13,968 nucleotides of DNA. It comes from JAUREX01 sp964472135 (GTDB lineage: Bacteria; Pseudomonadota; Alphaproteobacteria; Rhodobacterales; Rhodobacteraceae). The position numbers were made by a program, and so were the translations under genes. Where the stretch lies: contig CAYYJB010000060.1 in NCBI GenBank assembly GCA_964472135.1, positions 1 through 13,968 on the forward strand, given 5' to 3'. Of this stretch, positions 1 through 5,855 are shown piece by piece; within the stretch, counting starts at the first letter, position 1; each line of letters starts with the position of its first letter. The notes under the pieces are model-generated. The model was not told the origin of the DNA, made no database searches, and was given only the letters and a program-made list of their open reading frames with translations.

Positions 1-1801
1 GCGCCCCCGTCACGACCTCGAGAAAGGCCGCGCCGAAGCTTTCGAGCTTCTTGGCGCCGACGCCCGTGATCTGCGCCATCTCGTCCATGCTCTGCGGCCG
101 ACGTTCGGCCATCTCGATCAGCGTGCGGTCGGTAAAGACGATGTAGGCGGGCACGCCCTGCGCGTCGGCGATCGCGCGCCGGCGGGCCTTGAGCGCGGCA
201 AGCAGCGGTGCGTCGTCCTCGGCCACGAGCGCGCGCGCCTCGGGCCGGGCGGGAGTGGCGAGGCCGTCGCGGCGCAGCGTGATCGTCGCCTCGCCGCGCA
301 GGATGGGGCGGGCGGCCTCGGTCATGCGCAGGCCGCCCTGCCGCTCGGGGTCAGGGCGGATCAGGTCGCGCCCCATCATCTGGCGGAACACCCCCGCCCA
401 GACCGATTTCGGCAGGTCGGCGCCGACGGCGAAGGTCGGCAGTTGGTCGTGGCCGCGCGCGCGCACCTTGTCGGTCGCCTGCCCCGTCAGGATGTCGATG
501 AGGTGCCCGACCCCGAAGCTCTCGCCCGTCCGCAACACCGCCGAGAGCGCCTTGCGCACCGCCTCGGTCGCGTCGAACACGGCCGCCGGGCGGTCGCAGA
601 TGTCGCAGGCCCCGCAGGGCGCGGCCTCTTCGCCGAAATATCCCAGCAGCACCTGCCGGCGGCAGCCCGTCGCATCGGCAAGCCCGAGCAGGGCGTTGAG
701 CCGCGCGTGATCGGCGGCCTTGCGCTCGGGGGGGGCGGGGCTTTCGTCGATCTGGGTGCGGCGCAGGCGGATGTCGTCGGGGCCGAAGAGGGTGATCGCC
801 TCGGCCGCCGCGCCGTCGCGCCCGGCGCGGCCCACCTCCTGCCAATAGGCCTCGATGGATTTCGGCAGGTCGGCGTGCGCGACCCAGCGCACGTCGGGCT
901 TGTCGATGCCCATACCGAAGGCGACGGTCGCGACCACGATGATCCCGTCCTCGAGCTGAAAGCGCATCTCGACCCGGCGGCGTTCATCGGCCTCCATCCC
1001 GGCGTGATAGGCGACAGCCGCGTGCCCCTCGGCCGCCAGCGCCGCCGCGATCGTCTCGGTCTTGGCCCGCGTCGCGCAATAGACGATGCCCGACCGGCCC
1101 CGCCTGCGGTCGGCGAGGGCGAGGATCTGCCGGCGCGGGTTGTCCTTGGCGGCGAAGGCAAGGTGGATGTTCGGCCGGTCGAACCCGCGCAGGAAGGTCT
1201 CGGGCGGGGCGTCGGGAAAGAGGCGCGCCACGATCTCGGCGCGCGTCTCGGCGTCCGCAGTGGCGGTGAAGGCCGCGAGCGGCACGCCGAGGGCGGCGCG
1301 CAAGGCCCCGATGCGCAGATAGTCGGGGCGGAAGTCGTGTCCCCACTGGCTCACGCAATGGGCCTCGTCGACCGCGATCAGGGCGGCACCCGCCTGGCGC
1401 AGCATCCGCTCCGTCCCGCCCGAGGCGAGCCGCTCGGGCGCGATATATAGCAGCCGCAGCCGCCGCGCCCCAAGCGCCGCCATCGCCTCGGCCGTCTCGG
1501 CCTCGGTATTGGCCGAGGTCAGCGCCGCCGCCGCCACCCCCGCCGCCTGCAACCCCCGCACCTGATCGCGCATGAGCGCGATGAGCGGCGAGACGACGAC
1601 CGTCAGCCCCGGCCGGCAGAGCGCCGGCAACTGGAAGCAGAGCGACTTGCCCCCGCCCGTGGGCATGATCGCGAGCGTGTCGCGCCCGGCGATGACGGCG
1701 CGCACGATCTCTTCCTGGCCCGGGCGGAAGGCGGCAAAGCCGAACACCTCGCGCAGGAGTTGCGCGGGATCGGACGCCTCACCCGCCGCCGGGTCGGTCA
1801 A
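1..1801 (-). CDS. recQ: ATP-dependent DNA helicase RecQ, 3' end cut by window edge
   Basis: RecQ is a 3'-5' DNA helicase acting in recombinational repair and stalled-fork processing. About 600 codons are readable. The Walker A motif TGGGKS is at residues 48-53 (K52) and the DEAH box at 145-148. The RecQ zinc site has a first Cys near residue 379 followed by C396-x2-C399-x2-C402, which closely matches the E. coli spacing. A winged-helix region follows, then an HRDC domain from about residue 525 ending ...AAFLEVVTGA at the window edge. E. coli RecQ is 609 aa, so only a few codons and the stop are probably missing. The start is inferred: TTG at 1801-1799 overlaps the yggT stop in a TTGA junction, which suggests translational coupling. 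No ATG lies before the conserved FRPGQ motif; a GTG further in would remove the start of the conserved region. Family assignment is certain, the exact start is not. Confidence 0.95.
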   Translation of the reverse strand, partial: MTDPAAGEASDPAQLLREVFGFAAFRPGQEEIVRAVIAGRDTLAIMPTGGGKSLCFQLPALCRPGLTVVVSPLIALMRDQVRGLQAAGVAAAALTSANTEAETAEAMAALGARRLRLLYIAPERLASGGTERMLRQAGAALIAVDEAHCVSQWGHDFRPDYLRIGALRAALGVPLAAFTATADAETRAEIVARLFPDAPPETFLRGFDRPNIHLAFAAKDNPRRQILALADRRRGRSGIVYCATRAKTETIAAALAAEGHAAVAYHAGMEADERRRVEMRFQLEDGIIVVATVAFGMGIDKPDVRWVAHADLPKSIEAYWQEVGRAGRDGAAAEAITLFGPDDIRLRRTQIDESPAPPERKAADHARLNALLGLADATGCRRQVLLGYFGEEAAPCGACDICDRPAAVFDATEAVRKALSAVLRTGESFGVGHLIDILTGQATDKVRARGHDQLPTFAVGADLPKSVWAGVFRQMMGRDLIRPDPERQGGLRMTEAARPILRGEATITLRRDGLATPARPEARALVAEDDAPLLAALKARRRAIADAQGVPAYIVFTDRTLIEMAERRPQSMDEMAQITGVGAKKLESFGAAFLEVVTGA

Positions 1802-2085
1802 TAGAAGAGCCCCGCGTTGTTCCTCAGCACGATCTGGAGCGCATAGACCCCAAGGAGCGCCGCCAGCGGCGCGAGGTCGAGGCCGCCCATCTGCGGCAGG
1901 ATGCGCCGGATGGGGCCATAGATCGGCTCGAGCAGGCGGTTGAGGCCGGTCCAGATCTGCCAGACCAGCGGCTGGCGCAGGTTCAGAACCTGAAAGCCCA
2001 CGAGCCACGACATGATGACATGGGCTAAGATGACGAATTGCACCACGCCAAGCAACATCATCAGGATTTCGAAGATCGAACTCAT
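1798..2085 (-). CDS. YggT family integral membrane protein
   Basis: This is a 95-residue membrane protein of the YggT (PF02325) family, small proteins of poorly defined function linked in various bacteria to osmotic tolerance and envelope or cell-division roles. The protein has a hydrophobic N-terminal helix (about residues 5-30) and a second one near the C-terminus (about 70-90). Between them is the family-like segment EPIYGPIRRILPQMGGLDLAPL. The ATG at 2085 has a purine-rich GTGGGGG just upstream. A much longer reading frame extends upstream in the same frame, but that part looks like noncoding composition and would cross into the divergent thioesterase gene, so the short start is chosen. 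Its stop overlaps the recQ TTG start by 4 nt, making a probable two-gene unit. Confidence 0.9.
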   Translation of the reverse strand: MSSIFEILMMLLGVVQFVILAHVIMSWLVGFQVLNLRQPLVWQIWTGLNRLLEPIYGPIRRILPQMGGLDLAPLAALLGVYALQIVLRNNAGLFY

Positions 2086-2111
2086 GCAGCCCCCACGCGA
2101 CGCCTTGCCGA

Positions 2112-2140
2112 GAGGTATCGCCCCGCAATCCCGAGGGCAA
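2112..2140 (-). promoter_or_regulatory. candidate promoter for yggT-recQ
   Basis: Read on the minus strand there is a TTGCCC (-35-like, plus-strand 2135-2140), a 17-nt spacer and TACCTC (-10-like, 2112-2117). A start near 2105 would leave a leader of about 20 nt before the yggT ATG at 2085. The match is visible but weak, and GC-rich alphaproteobacterial -10 elements are hard to call by eye. Confidence 0.35.
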
Positions 2141-2151
2141 CCTGCTTGTGC

Positions 2152-2181
2152 TTGACGCTGGCCTCGGCCGGGCGCTAGGCC
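2152..2181 (+). promoter_or_regulatory. candidate promoter for the thioesterase-MFS-mepA unit
   Basis: TTGACG at 2152-2157 is a good -35 element. About 18 nt downstream lies CGCTAGGCC with a TAGGCC -10-like hexamer at 2176-2181. The same CGCTAGG arrangement occurs upstream of the transporter gene at 5037, which supports it as a local promoter style. The predicted leader is about 30 nt, with AGGAGAGGGG ahead of the ATG at 2221. Confidence 0.45.
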
Positions 2182-2220
2182 GGTGCGCGAGATCGTCGCG
2201 GGAACAGGAGAGGGGCGCGC

Positions 2221-2763
2221 ATGTATCCGGTCCTGCGGTTCGCCGCCGCCCTCTGGCAGGCCCGCCGCCTGCCGCCCCTGCCGATCACCGGGGTGCACCG
2301 GTCGACCCATCGCATCTGGCCGTGGGATCTCGACCCCTGGGCGGAACTCAACAACGGGCGGACGCTGACGCTCTATGATCTGGGGCGCATCCCGCTCTTT
2401 GCGCGCATCGGGGTCGACCGGGTGCTGGCCCGACGCGGATGGAATGTCACGGTCGCGGGGGTCTCGGTGCGCTATCGCCGCCGTCTTGTCCTGATGCAGC
2501 GGGTCGAGATGGTCTCGCGCCTCGCCGGGTGGGACGGGCGCTTTTTCTATATCGAGCAGAGCCTGTGGTCGCGCGGCGAATGCGCCAACCAGATGCTGCT
2601 GCGCTCGGCCGTGTTCGACCGGGGCGGCATCGTGCCCGCCCCCGAGGTCGCCGCCGCCTGCGGCCATCCCGGCCCCTCGCCCGGATTGCCGCCCTGGATC
2701 GCTGCCTGGATCGCCGCCGAGGGCACCCGCCCCTGGCCGCCCGAACCGCCCCCGGAGGCCTGA
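2221..2763 (+). CDS. thioesterase-like hotdog-fold protein (4HBT/THEM6-like)
   Basis: This is a 180-residue protein of the acyl-CoA thioesterase-like hotdog superfamily. The recognisable segment is WDLDPWAELNNGRTLTLYDLGR at about residues 35-56, corresponding to the D-x-x-x-H-x-N-N signature of 4HBT/YbgC/THEM6 proteins. D38 aligns with the catalytic Asp, and the usual His before NN is replaced by E42-L43. A second conserved stretch, VSVRYRRRL (about 81-89), precedes the central strands. Expected activity is hydrolysis of an acyl-CoA or related thioester in the cytoplasm; the substrate cannot be told. The C-terminus is Pro/Trp-rich and probably unstructured. It is the first gene of a plus-strand unit: its TGA is immediately followed by the ATG of the MFS gene. 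The fold is fairly sure, catalytic activity less so because of the missing His. Confidence 0.8.
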   Translation: MYPVLRFAAALWQARRLPPLPITGVHRSTHRIWPWDLDPWAELNNGRTLTLYDLGRIPLFARIGVDRVLARRGWNVTVAGVSVRYRRRLVLMQRVEMVSRLAGWDGRFFYIEQSLWSRGECANQMLLRSAVFDRGGIVPAPEVAAACGHPGPSPGLPPWIAAWIAAEGTRPWPPEPPPEA

Positions 2764-4101
2764 ATGACCCTTTCCGCCGACGCGCGACGCAGGATACGGG
2801 GCTGGTATTTCTTCGACTGGGCCAGCCAGCCCTTCAGCACGCTGGTGCTGACCTTCGTCTTTTCGCCCTTCTTCGTCGTGGTGGTGGGCGACGGGGTGCG
2901 GGCGCAGGAACTCTGGGGCTGGGCGCTCGCGCTCTCGGGGGTGCTGATCGCGCTCATGGCACCGGTGCTTGGCGCCATCGCCGACACGCGCGGGCGGCGG
3001 ATGCCCTGGATCGTCGTCTTTTCGGTCCTCTATGTCGCGGGGTCATGGGCGCTCTGGCTGGCGGTGCCCGATGCCCCGCCCGAGACGGTCCTTCTGGTGC
3101 TGCTGGCCTTCGGGGTCGGGATGGTCGGGATGGAGTTCGCGACCGTCTTCACGAACGCGCTCCTGCCCGACCTCGTGCCCGAGGATGAGACGGGCCGGGT
3201 CTCGGGCACGGGCTTTGCCTTTGGCTATTGGGGGGGGGTGGTCGCGCTCGCGATCATGCTCGCGCTCTTCGTCGAGCAGGAGAACGGCCGCACGCTCGCG
3301 GGCCTCGACCCGGTGCTCGGCCTCGATCCGGCGGCGCGCGAGGGCACGCGGGCGGTCGGGCCGGTGACGGCGCTTTGGTATCTGATCTTCATGATCCCCT
3401 TCTTCCTCTGGGTGCGCGAGGTCCGGCGCCCCGCCGCCCCGGGCGGGATCGGCCGGGCGCTTGCCGATCTGCGGCGCTCGATCGCGGGCTTGCGCAAGCG
3501 CGCGAGCCTTGCCTCCTACCTCGGATCGTCGATGGTCTATCGCGACGCGCTGAACGGGGTCTACGGCTTCGGCGGCATCTATGCGGTGGGGGTGCTCGGA
3601 TGGTCGATCACGCAGGTGGGCGTGTTCGGCGTGGTGGGCGCCATCTCGGCGGCGGTGTTCGCCTGGGTGGGCGGGCGGTTTGACGCAAAGCGCGGCCCGA
3701 AGCCCGTCATCGTCTTTTGCGGGGTGGTGCTGATCGTCGTCTGCACCGTCATCGTCGGCATGTCGCGCAGCGCCTTCTTCGGGGTGCCGCTGGCCGAGGG
3801 TTCGGTGCTGCCGGATGTGGTCATGTATCTGTGCGGCGCGGCGATCGGCGGGGCAGGGGGGGCGATGCAGGCGGCCTCGCGCACGATGATGGTGCTGCAC
3901 GCCGATCCCGCCCGCCCGGCCGAATCCTTCGGCCTCTATGCGCTGTCGGGCAAGGCGATGTCCTTCGTCTCGCCCGCCCTCGTCGCGGGGGCGACGGCCT
4001 GGAGCGGGAGCCAGCAGGCCGGGATCGTGCCGATCATCGCCATGCTCGCGCTCGGGCTTGCGTGGTTCCTGCGCGTGAACCCGAGGGGGGAACGCGGATG
4101 A
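2764..4101 (+). CDS. UMF1/Atg22-like MFS permease
   Basis: This is a 445-residue polytopic inner-membrane protein with about 12 hydrophobic segments. The N-terminus contains GWYFFDWASQPFSTLVLTF (about residues 12-30), the hallmark of the UMF1 family (vacuole effluxer Atg22-like, PF11700) of the major facilitator superfamily. The segment LGAIADTRGRRMPW (about 68-81) is the MFS cytoplasmic loop 2-3 motif. Bacterial members are not well characterised; amino acids or small metabolites are possible cargo by analogy with yeast Atg22, but that is inference. The ATG directly abuts the stop of the upstream thioesterase gene, and the TGA at 4099-4101 overlaps the ATG of mepA, so the three genes are probably cotranscribed. 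There is no obvious truncation or frameshift. Confidence 0.88.
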   Translation: MTLSADARRRIRGWYFFDWASQPFSTLVLTFVFSPFFVVVVGDGVRAQELWGWALALSGVLIALMAPVLGAIADTRGRRMPWIVVFSVLYVAGSWALWLAVPDAPPETVLLVLLAFGVGMVGMEFATVFTNALLPDLVPEDETGRVSGTGFAFGYWGGVVALAIMLALFVEQENGRTLAGLDPVLGLDPAAREGTRAVGPVTALWYLIFMIPFFLWVREVRRPAAPGGIGRALADLRRSIAGLRKRASLASYLGSSMVYRDALNGVYGFGGIYAVGVLGWSITQVGVFGVVGAISAAVFAWVGGRFDAKRGPKPVIVFCGVVLIVVCTVIVGMSRSAFFGVPLAEGSVLPDVVMYLCGAAIGGAGGAMQAASRTMMVLHADPARPAESFGLYALSGKAMSFVSPALVAGATAWSGSQQAGIVPIIAMLALGLAWFLRVNPRGERG

Positions 4102-4976
4102 TGCGCGCGGCGCTGATCGCGATTGCCGCGCTTGTGGCGGGGCCGGCGGCGGCCGATCCGGTGGCGTCCGAGGTGTTCTCGCGCGCGGCCACCCCCGCGC
4201 CGGGGCCCGCCGCGCCGATCGGATCCTACGCGAAGGGCTGCGCGCAGGGTCTGGTGGAGTTGCCCGAGACGGGGCCGAACTGGCAGGCGATGCGCCTCTC
4301 GCGCGGGCGGAACTGGGGCCATCCGGACACGATCGCGCTGATCCGCGATCTCGCGGCCGAGGCCGAGCGGCTGGGCTGGCGGGGGCTCTATGTCGGCGAC
4401 ATCAGCCAGCCGCGCGGCGGGCCGACGCCGTCCGACCATGCCTCGCACCAGATCGGGCTCGATGCCGACATCTGGATGCTGCCGCCCGGGCGGCTCGACC
4501 TGACGCGGCAGGAACGCGAGGAGATATCCTCGATCAGCGTGCGCACCCGCGACCAGAGGGGCGTGACCGAAGCCTGGACGCCCGCCCATCACGCGCTCCT
4601 GCGCGCCGCGGCCGCCGATCCGCGCACCGACCGCCTCTTTGTCGCCGCCGCCGTCAAGATCGAGATGTGCCGCACCGCGACCGAGGCCGACACCCCCTGG
4701 CTGCAGAAGATCCGCCCCATCGCCGGCCATAACACCCATTTCCACATCCGCCTGCGCTGCCCGGCCGACGCCCCCGACTGCCGGGCGCAGACGCCCTCGG
4801 TCGCCGAACTCTCCAAGGGCGGGAACGGCTGCGACGAGACGCTCGACTGGTGGGTGACCGACTACCTCAAGCCGCCCGATCCGAACGCGCCGCGCCGCGA
4901 CCCGCCGCCCCACCCCCGCACCTATCGGTTGAGCGCGCTGCCCGAGGCCTGCGCGGCCGTCCTCGCCGCGCCCTAG
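4098..4976 (+). CDS. mepA: penicillin-insensitive murein endopeptidase MepA
   Basis: MepA is a periplasmic LAS-type zinc metallopeptidase that cleaves D-Ala-meso-DAP cross-links in peptidoglycan. The 292-residue product (E. coli: 274) starts with a signal peptide, a hydrophobic stretch ending GPAAA|DP near residue 19. The zinc and active-site motifs are intact: H117-x6-D124 in HQIGLDAD, and H211-x2-H214-x-H216 in GHNTHFH, matching E. coli H113/D120 and H206/H209/H211. Six cysteines (48, 191, 221, 228, 245, 284) fit the three disulfides expected of this exported enzyme. Two consecutive ATG codons (4098 and 4101) are possible starts; 4098 forms an ATGA overlap with the MFS stop and is preferred. 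It is the last gene of the unit, with a Pro-rich segment near residues 259-273. Assignment is secure. Confidence 0.95.
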   Translation: MMRAALIAIAALVAGPAAADPVASEVFSRAATPAPGPAAPIGSYAKGCAQGLVELPETGPNWQAMRLSRGRNWGHPDTIALIRDLAAEAERLGWRGLYVGDISQPRGGPTPSDHASHQIGLDADIWMLPPGRLDLTRQEREEISSISVRTRDQRGVTEAWTPAHHALLRAAAADPRTDRLFVAAAVKIEMCRTATEADTPWLQKIRPIAGHNTHFHIRLRCPADAPDCRAQTPSVAELSKGGNGCDETLDWWVTDYLKPPDPNAPRRDPPPHPRTYRLSALPEACAAVLAAP

Positions 4977-4981
4977 GGCGG

Positions 4982-5010
4982 TTGCGCCGCGCGCCTGCCC
5001 GCGCTAGGGG
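4982..5010 (+). promoter_or_regulatory. candidate promoter for the YhhQ-type transporter gene
   Basis: TTGCGC at 4982-4987 (-35-like) is followed after a 17-nt spacer by TAGGGG at 5005-5010 (-10-like, inside CGCTAGGGG). The start would fall near 5017. A GGAGG ribosome-binding site at 5027-5031 precedes the ATG at 5037. No preQ1-type aptamer is visible in the short leader. Confidence 0.45.
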
Positions 5011-5036
5011 GCGCCAACCAGCAACCGGAGGTCGCC

Positions 5037-5660
5037 ATGCCGCGCCCGATCCTGCCTGCGATCCTTGCCATGGCCGCGGTCGTCGTGGCGTCGAACGTGC
5101 TCGTGCAGGTGCTTGTCGGGCAGTGGCTGACGCTTGCGGCCTTCACCTATCCGCTGGCCTTCCTTGTCACCGACATCACCAACCGGCTGAAGGGGGCAGA
5201 GGCGGCGCGGCGCGTCGTCTGGGCGGGTTTCGCGGTGGGGCTTGCCTGCTCGGTCGTCGGCGCGCAGATCGAGGGGCCGGCGGGCCCGCTTGTCAGCCTG
5301 CGGGTGGCGATCGGGTCGGGGGTGGCGTTCCTTGTCGGGCAGCTTGTCGATGTCGCCCTCTTCGACCGGCTGCGGCGCGGGGCGTGGTGGCGCGCGCCGC
5401 TCGTCTCCTCGCTCATCGCCTCGGCGCTCGATACCGCGCTCTTCTTCGCGATCGCCTTCGCCGCGGGCCTTGCCTTCATCGCGCCCGGGGTCGATGTCGG
5501 CTGGGCCAATGAGGTGCTGCCGCTGCTGGGCGTGGGGCCGGCGGCGCCGCTGTGGGTGTCGCTCGCGCTGGCCGATTACGCGGTCAAGCTTGCGATCGCG
5601 GCGCTTGCCCTTCTGCCCTTCCGCCTCATCGTCACGCGGCTGACACCAAGGGTTGCGTAA
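5037..5660 (+). CDS. yhhQ: queuosine precursor transporter (YhhQ/VUT family)
   Basis: This is a 207-residue inner-membrane protein of the YhhQ/vitamin-uptake-like transporter family (PF02592), proposed to import the queuosine precursors preQ0/preQ1 for tRNA modification. The sequence shows about six hydrophobic segments. The family-like motif TYPLAFLVTDITNRLKG (about residues 38-54) follows the first helices. A further motif, GQLVDVALFDRLRRGAWWRAPLVSSLIASALDTALFFAIAF (split here as about 101-120 and 121-141), is typical of the family's helix pair. Its promoter-like sequence and GGAGG site suggest it is transcribed separately from mepA. No queuosine biosynthesis gene is adjacent, so it would act with genes elsewhere. 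It ends with TAA at 5658-5660, seven bases before the -35-like element of the next unit. Family assignment is confident; substrate specificity is by homology only. Confidence 0.87.
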   Translation: MPRPILPAILAMAAVVVASNVLVQVLVGQWLTLAAFTYPLAFLVTDITNRLKGAEAARRVVWAGFAVGLACSVVGAQIEGPAGPLVSLRVAIGSGVAFLVGQLVDVALFDRLRRGAWWRAPLVSSLIASALDTALFFAIAFAAGLAFIAPGVDVGWANEVLPLLGVGPAAPLWVSLALADYAVKLAIAALALLPFRLIVTRLTPRVA

Positions 5661-5666
5661 AAGGGT

Positions 5667-5695
5667 TTGACTTGCACGAAATCTGTGCCAGTCTG
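5667..5695 (+). promoter_or_regulatory. candidate promoter of the 5.7-kb structured-RNA unit
   Basis: TTGACT at 5667-5672 is a strong -35-like hexamer. With a 16-17 nt spacer the -10 would be CAGTCT/AGTCTG (5689-5695), preceded by TGC as in an extended -10; the -10 itself is poor. An imperfect inverted repeat, TTGCAC...GTGCCA, occupies the spacer (5672-5690). Transcription would start around 5700-5705, inside a perfect palindrome TTGCA-G-TGCAA (5699-5709). This is inferred by eye from motif spacing. Confidence 0.45.
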
Positions 5696-5698
5696 ACC

Positions 5699-5709
5699 TT
5701 GCAGTGCAA
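5699..5709. repeat. perfect 11-bp palindrome TTGCAGTGCAA
   Basis: TTGCA-G-TGCAA is a perfect inverted repeat with a single central base at the predicted transcription start. A related TTGCAC half site lies 27 bp upstream inside the promoter spacer, so the pair could be an operator. As RNA the loop would be too tight for full pairing. No specific regulator can be named. Confidence 0.5.
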
Positions 5710-5716
5710 CCCTGTC

Positions 5717-5733
5717 GAAAGGAGGTGGTCCAG
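5717..5733 (+). promoter_or_regulatory. extended Shine-Dalgarno complementary to the 16S rRNA 3' tail
   Basis: GAAAGGAGGTGGTCCAG pairs over 17 consecutive positions with the 16S 3' tail known for this group (CUGGAUCACCUCCUUUC). All pairs are Watson-Crick except one G-U wobble at 5728. The GGAGG core (5721-5725) is 7 nt from the GTG at 5733, an ideal spacing. Complementarity of this length is far beyond a normal ribosome-binding site and reaches the first base of the start codon. Confidence 0.7.
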
Positions 5734-5789
5734 TGTCTAGAGTGATATTGGAGAGAGGTGTCGGGACAGTCCGGAGGTCTGTCGCCTGA
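5733..5789 (+). CDS. 18-codon small ORF with very strong ribosome-binding site
   Basis: GTG at 5733 opens an 18-codon frame, MSRVILERGVGTVRRSVA, ending with TGA at 5787-5789. Support for translation is the exceptional Shine-Dalgarno sequence at ideal spacing; there is no homology I recognise. Codon use is unlike the neighbours: AGA twice, AGG, ATA and TTG appear in 18 codons, whereas surrounding genes almost exclusively use GC-ending codons. The stop codon falls in the TGAA loop of a predicted hairpin, and codons 9-18 form one side of the three-way junction. Translation and folding would therefore compete, as in attenuation leaders. The peptide is basic (four Arg) and lacks a run of one amino acid that would suggest a classical biosynthetic attenuator. 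It may be a leader peptide, a real small protein, or a coincidence within a noncoding RNA. Confidence 0.45.
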   Translation: MSRVILERGVGTVRRSVA

Positions 5790-5813
5790 AGGCAAACCCG
5801 AAGGTGACACCCC

Positions 5814-5840
5814 GGGCTGGGCCAAGCCCTAACTGGCCCA
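5814..5840 (+). other. possible H-type pseudoknot or bistable stem pair
   Basis: GGGCT (5814-5818) can pair with AGCCC (5825-5829). Its loop GGGCC (5819-5823) can pair with GGCCC (5835-5839). Both stems are five GC-rich pairs. The connector between the first strands is zero or one nucleotide, so they may be mutually exclusive alternatives rather than simultaneous. Confidence 0.45.
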
Positions 5841-5855
5841 TCTCCGTAGATCTCG

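Noticed and set aside
443..1450. 335-codon open frame on the plus strand opposite recQ
   Set aside because: It lies opposite well-supported recQ coding sequence; its composition is the antisense image of GC-rich codons and shows no recognisable domain.
1798..2667. 289-codon version of the YggT gene with a long N-terminal extension
   Set aside because: The extra 190 residues have no family similarity and run through the divergent promoter region into the thioesterase gene; the ATG at 2085 gives the normal family length.
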